Source of the DNA: an uncultured Verrucomicrobiota bacterium
Lineage (GTDB): Bacteria; Verrucomicrobiota; Verrucomicrobiia; Verrucomicrobiales; Verrucomicrobiaceae
Direction: 5' to 3'
Assembly (NCBI GenBank): GCA_903848465.1
Contig: CAINGK010000070.1
Location: 50,195-114,194, forward strand
DNA: 64,000 nt
The position numbers and the translations under genes are program-made. The notes below the pieces were generated by a model that did no database searches, had not been told where the DNA came from, and was given only the letters and a program-made list of their open reading frames with translations. This document shows positions 21,845 through 30,861 of the stretch, one piece after another; position 1 is the stretch's first letter, and the number at the start of each line of letters is the position of its first letter.

Positions 21845-22795
21845 ATGGACGCTTTCTCTAACTTTCTCCTCGCCGCCGCCGTCACCTTTGTGGGCTGCAG
21901 CATCGCGGTCCCGGCCATCCTCTTCGTTGCCCGTGTCATCGGACTTTACGCCATTGTGCAGGAGCGCCGTTGCCAGGTGTACATTCTGTTCGGCAAAGTC
22001 ATCGGCACCCTCGACGAGCCCGGTCTGCACTTCCTGCCCGCTAAACTTGGCCCGGCCGCTTTCCTGGTGAACTGGCTGGGTAAGTGCAACATCGTCGATC
22101 TGCGTTTGGATCAAATGTACCTGCGCAGCCAGGCGGTGAATTCCGAGGAAGGTGCCCCCATGGGCATCGGCATCTGGTATGAGATGTTCGTCAGCGATCC
22201 CGTCTCCTTCCTCTTTAAAAATACCGACCCACGCGGCTCGCTCTCTGCCAACGTTAGCAACTCCACCGTCCGCTGCCTCAGCAACCTGCCCCTCGCCAAA
22301 ATGCTTATCGATCGTCACGTCATGAGTGACACCGTGCGTAGCGAAGTCACTCCCAAGTCCCATGAATGGGGTTTCAAGCTCGGCAGTGTTTACATCCGCA
22401 AGGTCCACTTCCGCGATGCCATGATGATCAAGCAGATCGAAAGCAAGGTCGTCAACCGCCTCCGCCAGGTCACCTCCGCCATCAAGCAGGACGGCGTGAA
22501 CCAGGTCAGCGTCATCACCAGCACCGCCGAAAAAACCGCCGCCGTCGAACTCGCCAAAGCCGCTGCCGTCCGCCCCGAAATCGTCGGCAACGCCCTTCGC
22601 GACATCTCCGCCGATCCTGACGTCGCCCAGGCCGTGTTTGACGTGCTTGAAGCCCAAAAAATCATCAACGGCAAGGCCACCGTCACCCTCATGCCCGCCT
22701 CCTCCAGCGGTATGCTCACCGATCTTCTCGCCGCGCAGACACCCAAGCGTGATGTCAGCCCGCCGACAGTGACAGGTATAAGGCCTGGCAAGTAG
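21845..22795 (+). CDS. SPFH/band 7 domain membrane protein (second of a pair)
   Basis: A 316-residue protein with an N-terminal membrane helix (FLLAAAVTFVGCSIAVPAIL) and an SPFH domain marked by YAIVQERRCQVYILFGKVIG and PGLHFLPAKLGP, followed by VDLRLDQMYLRSQAVNSEEG and WYEMFVSDPVSFLFK. The C-terminal half has SVYIRKVHFRDAMMIKQIESK and an alanine-rich helical stretch. The partner gene lies 35 bases upstream in the same direction, so they are likely one operon. Function unknown beyond a presumed role in membrane organisation or protein quality control. Confidence 0.8.
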   Translation: MDAFSNFLLAAAVTFVGCSIAVPAILFVARVIGLYAIVQERRCQVYILFGKVIGTLDEPGLHFLPAKLGPAAFLVNWLGKCNIVDLRLDQMYLRSQAVNSEEGAPMGIGIWYEMFVSDPVSFLFKNTDPRGSLSANVSNSTVRCLSNLPLAKMLIDRHVMSDTVRSEVTPKSHEWGFKLGSVYIRKVHFRDAMMIKQIESKVVNRLRQVTSAIKQDGVNQVSVITSTAEKTAAVELAKAAAVRPEIVGNALRDISADPDVAQAVFDVLEAQKIINGKATVTLMPASSSGMLTDLLAAQTPKRDVSPPTVTGIRPGK

Positions 22796-23041
22796 TTTTG
22801 AGCTTTAGCTCGTTCTGGAAAGCGTTCGCATGGGCTATGACATGAACGAGTGAGGAGGCAGGACACGGTGCAGCGCACCATTAAGGTGTGGGCAGCAGGA
22901 TCGAGAATGATTCCTTGGCGTCATTCTCGACCTCGTCCTCGCCATTTCCGTCGCTTGCATTCCCCCCATGCCTGCTACACTCGCCCTCCCGCCTTTTTCG
23001 GCATTCTAATTTCGTCATTCTTCATTTTCCCTTTTCCCCTC

Positions 23042-24250
23042 ATGTCCCACAGAGTCCTCATCATCGGAGCCGGCGGCGTTGGCCGCGTTGTCGTTCATAA
23101 ATGCGCCCAGCTTCCCGACGTGTTCGGTGAGATCATGTTGGCCAGTCGCACGAAATCCAAGTGCGACAGCATCGCCGCAGAACTGAAGCGCCCGATTCAA
23201 ACTGCGGCCGTGGACGCGGACAATGTGCCGGAGCTGGTGAAGCTGCTGAAAAGCTACAAGCCGGAGGTCGTCATCAACGTGGCGCTGCCCTACCAGGATC
23301 TCACGATCATGGATGCCTGCCTCGAAGCCGGCGTGCATTACATCGACACCGCCAACTACGAGCCACGCGACGTGGCCAAGTTTGAGTACCACTGGCAGTG
23401 GGCCTATCAGGACAAGTTTAAGAAGGCCGGTCTCACCGCCCTGCTCGGCTGCGGCTTTGACCCCGGTGTGACGAATGTGTACACCGCCTACGCGCTGAAG
23501 CACCACTTCTCGAAGATCGACACTCTTGATATCCTTGACTGCAATGCGGGCGATCACGGCAAGGCCTTTGCCACGAACTTCAACCCTGAGATCAACCTGC
23601 GCGAAGTCACCGCCAACGGCCGCTACTGGCAGGACGGTAAGTGGGTGGAAACCAAGCCGCTCGAAATTAAGCGCAGCTTCCCCTTCCCCGACGGCATCGG
23701 CCCAAAGAACATCTACTGCCTCTACCACGAGGAGTTGGAGTCCTTGACCAAGCACATCCCGATGCGCCGCGCGCGGTTCTGGATGACCTTTGGCGATGCC
23801 TACATCAAGCACATGGAAGTGCTCGTGAATGTCGGCATGACCGGCATCCACCCCGTGAAGCACAAGGGCGTGGACATCATCCCCATCGAATTCCTCAAGA
23901 CCCTGCTCCCCGAGCCCGGCACGCTGGGTGCCGACACCAAAGGCAAGACCTGCATCGGCAACTGGATCGAAGGCACCGGCAAGGATGGCAAGCCGCTGCG
24001 CTACTACGTGTACAACATCTGCGACCATCAGGAATGCTACAAGGAGACGAACTCCCAGGGCGTCAGCTACACCACCGGCGTGCCCGCCATGATCGCCGCG
24101 CGCCAGCTTCTCACCAATCCAACCGAGTACCGCCAGCCCGGCGTCTGGAACGTCGAGCAGCTCAATCCTGATCCCTTCATGGCCGACCTGAACGCCTACG
24201 GCCTGCCGTGGCTGGAGACGTGGCCGACGGAAACGTTGCCAGGAGAGTGA
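23042..24250 (+). CDS. Carboxynorspermidine synthase (saccharopine dehydrogenase family)
   Basis: A 402-residue NADPH-dependent enzyme of the saccharopine dehydrogenase fold. The N-terminal nucleotide-binding motif IIGAGGVGRVVVHKCAQLP is followed by PEVVINVALPYQDLTIMDACLEAGVHYIDTANYE, LLGCGFDPGVTNVY and DILDCNAGDHGK. This pattern matches carboxy(nor)spermidine dehydrogenases, which join aspartate semialdehyde and a diamine on the alternative polyamine route, better than the lysine-pathway enzymes. The decarboxylase NspC that normally follows is not in the window. The start at 23042 is the first ATG directly before the Rossmann motif. Confidence 0.82.
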   Translation: MSHRVLIIGAGGVGRVVVHKCAQLPDVFGEIMLASRTKSKCDSIAAELKRPIQTAAVDADNVPELVKLLKSYKPEVVINVALPYQDLTIMDACLEAGVHYIDTANYEPRDVAKFEYHWQWAYQDKFKKAGLTALLGCGFDPGVTNVYTAYALKHHFSKIDTLDILDCNAGDHGKAFATNFNPEINLREVTANGRYWQDGKWVETKPLEIKRSFPFPDGIGPKNIYCLYHEELESLTKHIPMRRARFWMTFGDAYIKHMEVLVNVGMTGIHPVKHKGVDIIPIEFLKTLLPEPGTLGADTKGKTCIGNWIEGTGKDGKPLRYYVYNICDHQECYKETNSQGVSYTTGVPAMIAARQLLTNPTEYRQPGVWNVEQLNPDPFMADLNAYGLPWLETWPTETLPGE

Positions 24251-24262
24251 GTCCGTAGTCCG

Positions 24263-26041
24263 TCAGACTGGTCTGACATGGTCAAGGATTGCAGCTTGCG
24301 CAACCCCGCCACTTTTCCGCTTTTCTCCGCCCAAACACCGCGTTACTTCGATGCCGACAATGCAGACATCGTCATCGAAATCGCTGCGCTGCGTGTAGGC
24401 CTGTACTTCAGCGAGGATTTCCTGAAACAACTCAGACGTGGGCAGATTCCGGCGGCGGTCCACGGACTGTAGCAGATCCTCCTGGCTGTAAAGCTCGCCA
24501 TCGACGTCCTCGACCTCGAACAAGCCGTCGGTGAAAAGCATGATCAGATCACCGGGAGCCAGAGTAGTACGTGTGGTGGCAAAGACCGCATGGGGGAACA
24601 GTCCTAGCGCTCCGGCCCGGCCATTGAGCTCCAGGGGCACCGTCTCGCCTTCATGGCGTCGTAGGTGCAGCGGTGCCGGATGCCCGGCGATGGCGTACAG
24701 AAGTTCTGCCCGCGCGGCATCGGCGATCAGCATCACCCCAGTGGCATACATCGTCGTGCCTGCCTGCCTCAGGATTGCATGCAGGCCGTGATTGATCTCG
24801 GAGAGCAGGCGGCCGGGATCAGGCTCCGTACCGCAATGCTGCTCCAACAGAGCGCGCATCATGCTCGTCACCAGTGCTGCACGCACACCATGGCCCATCA
24901 CATCGCAGATGAAGATGCCGACACCGGTTTCCGAGACCGGGAAGACACTGAAAAAATCACCGCTCACCACACCTGCCGGCTGATAGAGTGAAAAGAACTT
25001 CAGAGCGCTCTCCGACTCCGGCGCGGAATGCGGAACTCTGGGGAAATGGTCTGGCAGCAGCGCCATTTGGAGCTCGCGGGCCATCGTCAGCTCCTCTTCC
25101 ATCTGCTGATTCTTCGCGCTCAGTTCCCGCGTCCGTTCGGCGATGCGCTGTTCAAGTTCGCGATTGAGCGCCTCCAAGGCCGCCTGCGCCGCATTGCGCT
25201 CGCTCTCCGCCCGGTCAATGCGCCTCCCCACCAACCGCGCCACCTGGGAGATCACGGCGGTGACGATCAGGATGTAGAGCAATGTGGACAGAGCTGAGGT
25301 CAGCGCGGGATTCAGCGTCCAGCCGCTGAGCAAGTGGGTGCGCAGCAAGCCCTCTGCCACTGCAACCAGTACCACCATGGGCAGGAACCAGCGCAATAGC
25401 AGCGCCCGGGTGGAATCCCCCTGCCAGTTCCGTAGCGGCCAACACTCCGCCCCAATGGCCGCAATGACGCTGCTGCCCAGCAGGATAAACGCCGCCGCCG
25501 TGGGCAGTGCTACCGGGATGATCGTGCCGCCATAGAGCAGCGGCGTGCCATGCATGTAGCCCAGAACCACCACGCCGCTGATGGCCAGCACCACTGCCGC
25601 TACCGGCCCGGCCCAGAAGCGCAGCCGCACCTTCAAAAGCGCCAGGATAGCCACGCAGATGAGCAGGAAATTCAGCGCAGTGATCGGAGACATCCGGCCG
25701 GTGCGCACCGCGCCAAACATCACCGGGTCCGCCACCAGCCACTCTTCCACCCCGAGGCTCCTACCGCTGAAAAACTCCACCAGTTTGCCACCGGCCACAA
25801 TCCCCACCACGACCAGCAGCAACTCCGCGACCGGACGCCTGAACTTCGGGCGCTCCCGCAGCAGCAGCACCAGACTGAGCAGCGTGAAGGCCAGCGCCGT
25901 GCTGGGTGCCATCGGGATGTACTTTTCACGGATGCTGGCCAGAACTTCCAATCCTGAGAGCCAGCCAATGAGAGTGAGAGTTCCGAGTGCGCCTGTCATC
26001 AAGGCGCAGACGAAGCTGATTCGGCGATAGATCATCTTCAT
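24263..26041 (-). CDS. Membrane PP2C-type (SpoIIE/RsbU) serine phosphatase
   Basis: A 592-residue signalling protein. The first half has about eight hydrophobic segments, then a coiled coil (residues near EALNRELEQRIAERTREL) and MARELQMALLPDHFP, the usual link to an RsbU/SpoIIE phosphatase domain. Metal-binding aspartates are visible in VVSGDFF, ICDVMGHG, MLFTDGLFEVEDV and the closing DFDDDVCIVG, so the domain should be active. Such proteins control anti-sigma-antagonist proteins or secreted-stress responses; no partner gene is next to it. I set the start at ATG 26041; the frame extends to 26164 without conserved features. Confidence 0.85.
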   Translation of the reverse strand: MKMIYRRISFVCALMTGALGTLTLIGWLSGLEVLASIREKYIPMAPSTALAFTLLSLVLLLRERPKFRRPVAELLLVVVGIVAGGKLVEFFSGRSLGVEEWLVADPVMFGAVRTGRMSPITALNFLLICVAILALLKVRLRFWAGPVAAVVLAISGVVVLGYMHGTPLLYGGTIIPVALPTAAAFILLGSSVIAAIGAECWPLRNWQGDSTRALLLRWFLPMVVLVAVAEGLLRTHLLSGWTLNPALTSALSTLLYILIVTAVISQVARLVGRRIDRAESERNAAQAALEALNRELEQRIAERTRELSAKNQQMEEELTMARELQMALLPDHFPRVPHSAPESESALKFFSLYQPAGVVSGDFFSVFPVSETGVGIFICDVMGHGVRAALVTSMMRALLEQHCGTEPDPGRLLSEINHGLHAILRQAGTTMYATGVMLIADAARAELLYAIAGHPAPLHLRRHEGETVPLELNGRAGALGLFPHAVFATTRTTLAPGDLIMLFTDGLFEVEDVDGELYSQEDLLQSVDRRRNLPTSELFQEILAEVQAYTQRSDFDDDVCIVGIEVTRCLGGEKRKSGGVAQAAILDHVRPV

Positions 26042-26218
26042 AACGAAAGCGATTCCCGCAAATGGTTGGTTGGACCAGCGGCTAGACAAAAACACCGTTG
26101 CGCCAAAAAACAATGGAAACTGTGAAGAGCCAAACCTGATTGGAATCATGCCGTCACCGGTCAACCACCTTGACTATCCCTTGACCTCTTGACCACCTGC
26201 GCTCCGCTCCAGTCCCCA

Positions 26219-27070
26219 ATGCACCTGACCCTCATCCTCACCCATCCCGGCGGCTCGCATAAAGACGAACTCCTCGCCTGCAGCCTCCTCGCCGCTGTGT
26301 ATAGCGTTCCCATCGTGCGCCGCGAACCCACGGCAGAGGATCTCGCCGATCCCACGATTGCCGTCGTCGATGTCGGTGGCGAACACGCCCCGGAGCGCAA
26401 CAACTTCGACCACCATCAATTCCCAGCCGACCACCCGCCCGTGTGCGCGCTGAGCCTCGTCCTGCAGCATCTCGGTGTCTATGAAGATGCCCGCCAGTTC
26501 TGCGACTGGCTGGAGCCTGCCGAGTGGTTCGACACACGCGGCCCCAACGTCACCGCCAAGTGGCTCGGCGTGGACCGCAGCACCATGAACAAGCTCAACT
26601 CCCCCATCGACATCACCATCCTGCGTCGCTTCGCCAAAGCCAAACGCCTGAAGCCCGGCGAGCCGCTGTGGGAAATCCTCAGCTACATCGGTGCCGATCT
26701 CCTGGAGTACCTGCGCGATCTCCGTACCCGCCTCGACTTCGTCGCCAAGCATGCGGAAATCTGGACCGTGGACGACCACGAAATCCTCTTCCTCCCCCGC
26801 ACCAATCCCATGCCCGACGAGCCCTCCGCTGGCATTGATCGTTATCTTGTCACCATCGGCAAGGACACCACCGTCGCCGCTCTCATCTACCCCGACCGCC
26901 GTGGCAGCGGCTACGGTCTATCCCGCCAAAACGACAACCTTCGCTACGACTTCACCCGCATCGAAAAAGAACCCGATGTCCACTTTGCGCACGCTCGTGG
27001 TTTCGTCGCCAAGACCTCGGCGTCGGATGTTGGTCGCGTGAAGGAGTTGCTGGGATTGGCGAGGGTATGA
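26219..27070 (+). CDS. MYG1 family protein
   Basis: A 283-residue member of the MYG1/UPF0160 family, related to DHH phosphoesterases; the human homologue has RNA exonuclease activity. Conserved features are LTHPGGSHKDE (metal-binding His and Asp), TIAVVDVGGEHAPERNNFDHHQFP with the DHH signature and CDWLEPAEWFDTRG. The C-terminal part has an extended domain with PDRRGSGYGLSRQ. I use ATG 26219, since the ten codons upstream in frame are not conserved-looking. The gene is divergent from the SpoIIE phosphatase. Confidence 0.8.
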   Translation: MHLTLILTHPGGSHKDELLACSLLAAVYSVPIVRREPTAEDLADPTIAVVDVGGEHAPERNNFDHHQFPADHPPVCALSLVLQHLGVYEDARQFCDWLEPAEWFDTRGPNVTAKWLGVDRSTMNKLNSPIDITILRRFAKAKRLKPGEPLWEILSYIGADLLEYLRDLRTRLDFVAKHAEIWTVDDHEILFLPRTNPMPDEPSAGIDRYLVTIGKDTTVAALIYPDRRGSGYGLSRQNDNLRYDFTRIEKEPDVHFAHARGFVAKTSASDVGRVKELLGLARV

Positions 27071-27225
27071 GCGCCATCTTGTATGAGTAAATATCGTCCA
27101 GGTGGTCAACCATCGAGCCTTGGTTTCTTTGACTATCGAGTGGCAACCTGAAACGGCGCTGCAATCGCGTGGGAAGACGCAAAAACCTTGTCTCTTCGGC
27201 TGCGGAGTGACAGAGTGGGAAACCC

Positions 27226-27468
27226 ATGAACACAGAGCAACTGCAACAACTCAAGACACTGGTGGCAGACGCTGGCGATCTGCCGGAAGCCGCGAAGACC
27301 AAGCTGCTTGAGCTGCTGGAACAGACTGAGGCGGAAGCCTCCACGGCGGAGCCGGGTCAGGCAAAAGGCCAGTGGCTTTCCTCGGTGGATGAACTCGAGG
27401 CGGCACACCCGGAAGCAACGGGCTTCCTGAACCGAATGGCCACGACGCTGGCCAACATGGGCATTTAA
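27226..27468 (+). CDS. DUF4404 family small protein
   Basis: An 80-residue acidic, helical protein. Two short helices (TEQLQQLKTLVADAG and AKTKLLELLEQ) are followed by DELEAAHPEATGFLNRMATTLANMGI. The family signature is the EAxHP...NRMATxLANMGI ending, which is seen here. Function unknown. The start is an ATG shortly after a typical upstream gap; the downstream gene is rplI. Confidence 0.7.
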   Translation: MNTEQLQQLKTLVADAGDLPEAAKTKLLELLEQTEAEASTAEPGQAKGQWLSSVDELEAAHPEATGFLNRMATTLANMGI

Positions 27469-27563
27469 GGTGGCCGCCTCTGAAAAGAACCCAGAATCCG
27501 CCTTTGACAGAGCTTAGGAGGCGTGTAGTTTCGCGCCCCTTTTTCCCCGGGGGAAACGTCGCC

Positions 27564-28052
27564 ATGCCAAACACACAAGTCATTCTCAAAGAACAAATCA
27601 AAGGCCTCGGAGCCGAAGCTGATGTCGTCAGCGTGAAGCGCGGTTTTGCGCGCAATTTCCTGCTTCCCCAAGGCAAGGCCTACGAAGCCACCAAAGGCAA
27701 CCTGCGCTATACCGAACGCCTCAAGGCCGTGCGTGCTGAGCGTGAAGCCAAGGAAGTCGCCGAAGCTGAAAAGATTGCCTCCAAGCTGAAGAAGGTGAAG
27801 CTCAAGCTCACCCTTTCCACCGGTCAGGGCGGCAAGGCCTTCGGCTCCATCACCACCATCGACATCGCCAAGGCGTTGTCCGAAGAGTCCAAGATCGAAG
27901 TGGACCGTCACATGATCGTGCTGGAAAAGCCAATCAAGAGCACCGGCAACTTCGAAATCGTCGTCAAACTCGGTCACGAGATCACCGCCACCGTCAAGTT
28001 GGCCGTCTCCGCCGCTGGTGACACTGCACCTGCTGAAGAAGACGCTGAATAA
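27564..28052 (+). CDS. rplI: Ribosomal protein L9
   Basis: A 162-residue large-subunit ribosomal protein. The N-terminal RNA-binding domain is diagnostic: VILKEQIKGLGAEADVVSVKRGFARNFLLPQGKAY. It continues with the long connecting helix and a C-terminal domain with FGSITTIDIAKAL and a short acidic tail. The ATG at 27564 is the natural start, since the L9 fold begins directly there. rpsF, ssb and rpsR, often neighbours of rplI, are not adjacent. Confidence 0.96.
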   Translation: MPNTQVILKEQIKGLGAEADVVSVKRGFARNFLLPQGKAYEATKGNLRYTERLKAVRAEREAKEVAEAEKIASKLKKVKLKLTLSTGQGGKAFGSITTIDIAKALSEESKIEVDRHMIVLEKPIKSTGNFEIVVKLGHEITATVKLAVSAAGDTAPAEEDAE

Positions 28053-28080
28053 GCGGATTTATCCACGATTAACCATTCTG

Positions 28081-28115
28081 CAAAGCCGCGTGATGAACGC
28101 GGCTTTGTTGTTTTG
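28081..28115 (+). terminator. Intrinsic terminator after rplI
   Basis: An 11-base stem (CAAAGCCGCGT with its complement) closes a GATGA loop and is followed by TTGTTTTG. It lies about 30 bases after the rplI stop. Confidence 0.85.
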
Positions 28116-28264
28116 ATAACTGGCGATTCAAATGGCCATGGCCGCCCTGCCCGGCCACAATTCGTTGTGCGCCCCCTAACGCTTTTTTATCCGGTCCAAA
28201 AACACTCGAAAGAGACACTTCCGTACCGGGTATTGGTATTGACATTCAAGCCTCCGTTTGGAGC

Positions 28265-29317
28265 ATGCCCTCACACACCATGAAGAAATACAACGTCGGG
28301 ATCATCGGATACGGCTGGGCCGCCAGCGCTCACATCGAAGCCATCAACAAAACCAAGCAGGGACAGGTCACCGCGATCTACTCCTCCCGCAAGCTCAACG
28401 ACGCGGAACTGAGCGCCAAGCACGGCACACCGATCAAGAGCTACCAGAACCTCGACGAGATGCTGGCAAATCCGGACATCCACGTGGTGGACATCTCCAG
28501 CTACCCGAGCCAGCACCGCGACCAGGCCGTCGCTGCGGCCAACGCCAAGAAGCACATCATTCTCGAAAAGCCAATGGCCAACTCGCTACAAGAAGTGCGC
28601 GAGATCGTCGCAGCGGCGAAGGCCAATGGCGTGAAGGGCTGCGTCTGTTTTGAATGCCGATTCTCGAACCAGTTTGAGGTGACCAAGGCACTCGTTGATG
28701 AAGGCCTGCTCGGCAGCATTCATTACGGCGAAGTCGATTACTACCACGGCATTGGCCCCTGGTACGGGCAGTTCCGCTGGAACACCGGCAAGAAGGACGG
28801 TGGCAGCGCACTGCTGACCGCCGGCTGTCATGCGCTGGATGCTCTGCTCATGGTCATGGATGGCGAAGTGGAGAGCGTTACAAGTTTCTCTACCAAGACG
28901 CAGAGCGAGATATTCAAACCCTACGAGTACGACACGACCAGCGTCACTCTGATTCACTTCAAAAACGGTGCCGTCGGCAAGTCCGCCGCCGTGGTGGACT
29001 GCCTGCAGCCCTACTACTTCCATACGCACCTGTGTGGCAGCCAAGGCAGCCTGCTGGATGACAAATTCCACTCCATGAAACTGCACACCGACAAGCACGC
29101 GTGGAGCAAGCTCTCCATGAAGATGCTCGACTCCGGTGATGTGAGCGACCACCCGTACGAGACGCAGTTCCAAGCTTTCTTTGACGCCTTGGATGCAGGT
29201 AAGGATATGCCGCTCACCAGCTTCACCGAAGCCCTGCGCAGCTTTGAAGTGATCTTTGCCTCCGACCAGAGTGCGGCCCAAGGTGGCAAGCCTGTGCGCA
29301 TCGCTGACCTCGACTGA
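28265..29317 (+). CDS. Gfo/Idh/MocA family oxidoreductase
   Basis: A 350-residue NAD(P)-dependent sugar or polyol dehydrogenase of the glucose-fructose oxidoreductase type. The Rossmann motif is VGIIGYGWAASAHIEAI, the central LEKPMANSLQEV gives the catalytic-lysine EKP motif, and DGGSALLTAGCHALDAL is a typical substrate-site segment. No signal peptide is present, so it is cytoplasmic. Start could be ATG 28265 or ATG 28280. It is alone between rplI and a glycine-rich lipoprotein. The substrate cannot be predicted. Confidence 0.88.
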   Translation: MPSHTMKKYNVGIIGYGWAASAHIEAINKTKQGQVTAIYSSRKLNDAELSAKHGTPIKSYQNLDEMLANPDIHVVDISSYPSQHRDQAVAAANAKKHIILEKPMANSLQEVREIVAAAKANGVKGCVCFECRFSNQFEVTKALVDEGLLGSIHYGEVDYYHGIGPWYGQFRWNTGKKDGGSALLTAGCHALDALLMVMDGEVESVTSFSTKTQSEIFKPYEYDTTSVTLIHFKNGAVGKSAAVVDCLQPYYFHTHLCGSQGSLLDDKFHSMKLHTDKHAWSKLSMKMLDSGDVSDHPYETQFQAFFDALDAGKDMPLTSFTEALRSFEVIFASDQSAAQGGKPVRIADLD

Positions 29318-29458
29318 GGTGATCCATCACGCTTCACTGCCACCGCGTGGAACTCCGGTTCCATGCGGTATTTTTAGGCTGGCAGGGCCTTCAGAATATT
29401 TACTCAATCGGGCTGGCACGGCTGTTGCAATATTTGGCGAGTGGTGGATGAGTGCGCC

Positions 29459-30064
29459 ATGAGCACCACCACACTGCTGTCGTCTGGCAAAGCCGGACTC
29501 CTCCTCGCCACCGCACTCTTGACCCTCACAAGCTGTGATCCCTACATGGGTATGGGAGGCTATGGCGGTGGATACGGAAATGGAGGCTATGGCGGCGGTT
29601 ACGGAGGCGGGTACGGTGGGGGCTATGGCGGTGGATATGGCGGGTACGGCTATCCCAGCGGTTTGTCGGCCTACATTCCTCGTGGCAACGCCTACAACTA
29701 TTCGTACTACCCGCGCTACGGAGCCTACTATCATCGCCCCACCCAGCAGTACCACTACATGAATGGTAACAACTGGATGTCAGGCTCTAGAATGCCAGGA
29801 GTCTCGTCGGGCATGCTGCAAGCTTCCCACTCAGTGCCATTCAATTTTAATGGCCATCCCTCTAACTTCCACAACCAAGTCAGCCAGTCGTTCCCCCACA
29901 ACTGGAGCCCGCCTAGCGGCGGTGGCAATCGCGGCATCAGCAATAGCGGCTTCGGCAGCAGTCACGGTGGTGGCTGGACCGGCAGCAGTGGCGGTGGCTG
30001 GAATGGCAGCGGCGGCCATGGCGGTGGCAGCAGCGGTGGCTGGGGTGGTCGCGGCCGACACTAG
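29459..30064 (+). CDS. Glycine-rich lipoprotein
   Basis: A 201-residue low-complexity secreted protein. The signal with lipobox (LLLATALLTLTSC) predicts lipidation. Directly after it come short tandem GGYGGGYG-type repeats (29552-29650), then a Tyr/Asn-rich middle (YNYSYYPRYGAYYHR) and a Gly/Ser/His-rich tail ending in GGWGGRGRH. Such proteins are usually surface structural or adhesive components; nothing here points to an enzyme. The start at 29459 is the second in-frame ATG, chosen because it directly precedes the signal. Confidence 0.7.
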   Translation: MSTTTLLSSGKAGLLLATALLTLTSCDPYMGMGGYGGGYGNGGYGGGYGGGYGGGYGGGYGGYGYPSGLSAYIPRGNAYNYSYYPRYGAYYHRPTQQYHYMNGNNWMSGSRMPGVSSGMLQASHSVPFNFNGHPSNFHNQVSQSFPHNWSPPSGGGNRGISNSGFGSSHGGGWTGSSGGGWNGSGGHGGGSSGGWGGRGRH

Positions 30065-30096
30065 GACGCAAAAGTCCCTGTAGCATGTCAGTTTTA

Positions 30097-30130
30097 AAGC
30101 CTCGAAGGCCATCGGCCTTCGAGGCTTATT
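30097..30130 (+). terminator. Intrinsic terminator between convergent genes
   Basis: A perfect 14-base stem (AAGCCTCGAAGGCC with its complement) with loop ATC, flanked by A-rich and T-rich sequence on either side. It is positioned to stop transcription from the glycine-rich lipoprotein gene and possibly also from the opposite direction. Confidence 0.8.
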
Positions 30131-30207
30131 TCATTCGGGCACTCTCACGAAGAAGGTATTCCTTGCGCTGTCGCACAGACACATGCTCTACCTCCGTCCC
30201 CGCCCAG

Positions 30208-30774
30208 CTACCAAACCAACACCTCCTCCTCAGGTAAGGGAGCAAAGTCATAAATGATGGGGATGCTGGGATCCTGCCTGGCCTTATCATCAAACCAGTC
30301 GGAATAGAAAGGCTTGCCGAAGATGCGGAAACCCATCGCCTGATAAAACGGCAGGAGTGTGCGGGCCGTTTTGGATACGATGTGCGCGGCCTTGTGCTGG
30401 CGGGCATAGTTGCCCACCGCCCGGCTTAAATGCATCAGCGGCATATCGGAGGCGCCCTTTCTGCCGCAACCACGTGATGTTTCCATGATCAGCCCACTGC
30501 TCGGCCACGCCAAATCCAGCGCGCAAGACTCGCACTGCAGTTCCAGCTTTGGAACTTCATCGCTGCGTAGCAGGCGGATAAGCGCGGTGATTTCCCTGGC
30601 TTCATTGAAAAAAGCAAAGTGGTGGGCGGCGGCGTCAAATTCATCAATGGCATGATTCAGTCCCGACCCGAATGCATCGCGTCGCATTTGAGCGATGGTT
30701 GGCTGATGTTCATGAAAAGAGATTTCCCGGACCATGTAATGTGAAGTAATGAGATTTTGATCCTGCGTCACCAT
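30208..30774 (-). CDS. Acyltransferase-like (GNAT/FeeM-type) protein
   Basis: A 188-residue protein with a fold pattern similar to acyl-homoserine-lactone synthase or FeeM-type GNAT enzymes: an N-terminal QMRRDAFGSGLNHAIDEFDAAAHHF segment, central strands ITALIRLLRS, then IMETSRGCGRKG and HLSRAVGNYARQHKAAHIV, and a LLPFYQAMGFRIFGKPFY ending. The ETSR and FYQAMGF parts are typical of this group. The acyl donor and acceptor are unknown. It is followed on the same strand upstream by two further acyltransferase-like genes, which suggests a shared pathway. Confidence 0.6.
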   Translation of the reverse strand: MVTQDQNLITSHYMVREISFHEHQPTIAQMRRDAFGSGLNHAIDEFDAAAHHFAFFNEAREITALIRLLRSDEVPKLELQCESCALDLAWPSSGLIMETSRGCGRKGASDMPLMHLSRAVGNYARQHKAAHIVSKTARTLLPFYQAMGFRIFGKPFYSDWFDDKARQDPSIPIIYDFAPLPEEEVLVW

Positions 30775-30861
30775 CGCCCCAAGGGCAAATCATTCAACGC
30801 CATCAGATCAGGGATCTGGATGTGTGCTATTCGCCATATCGAATGAATCCGTTTCGCCCGG

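Noticed and set aside
21806..22657. 283-codon minus-strand frame
   Set aside because: Shadow of the second SPFH gene; composition is glycine/aspartate/histidine-rich as expected for antisense of biased codons.
23015..24028. 337-codon minus-strand frame
   Set aside because: Lies wholly opposite the carboxynorspermidine synthase gene and has no recognisable domain.
29552..29650. Glycine-rich repeats as a separate repeat element
   Set aside because: They are in-frame codon repeats within the lipoprotein gene, explained by the low-complexity protein.
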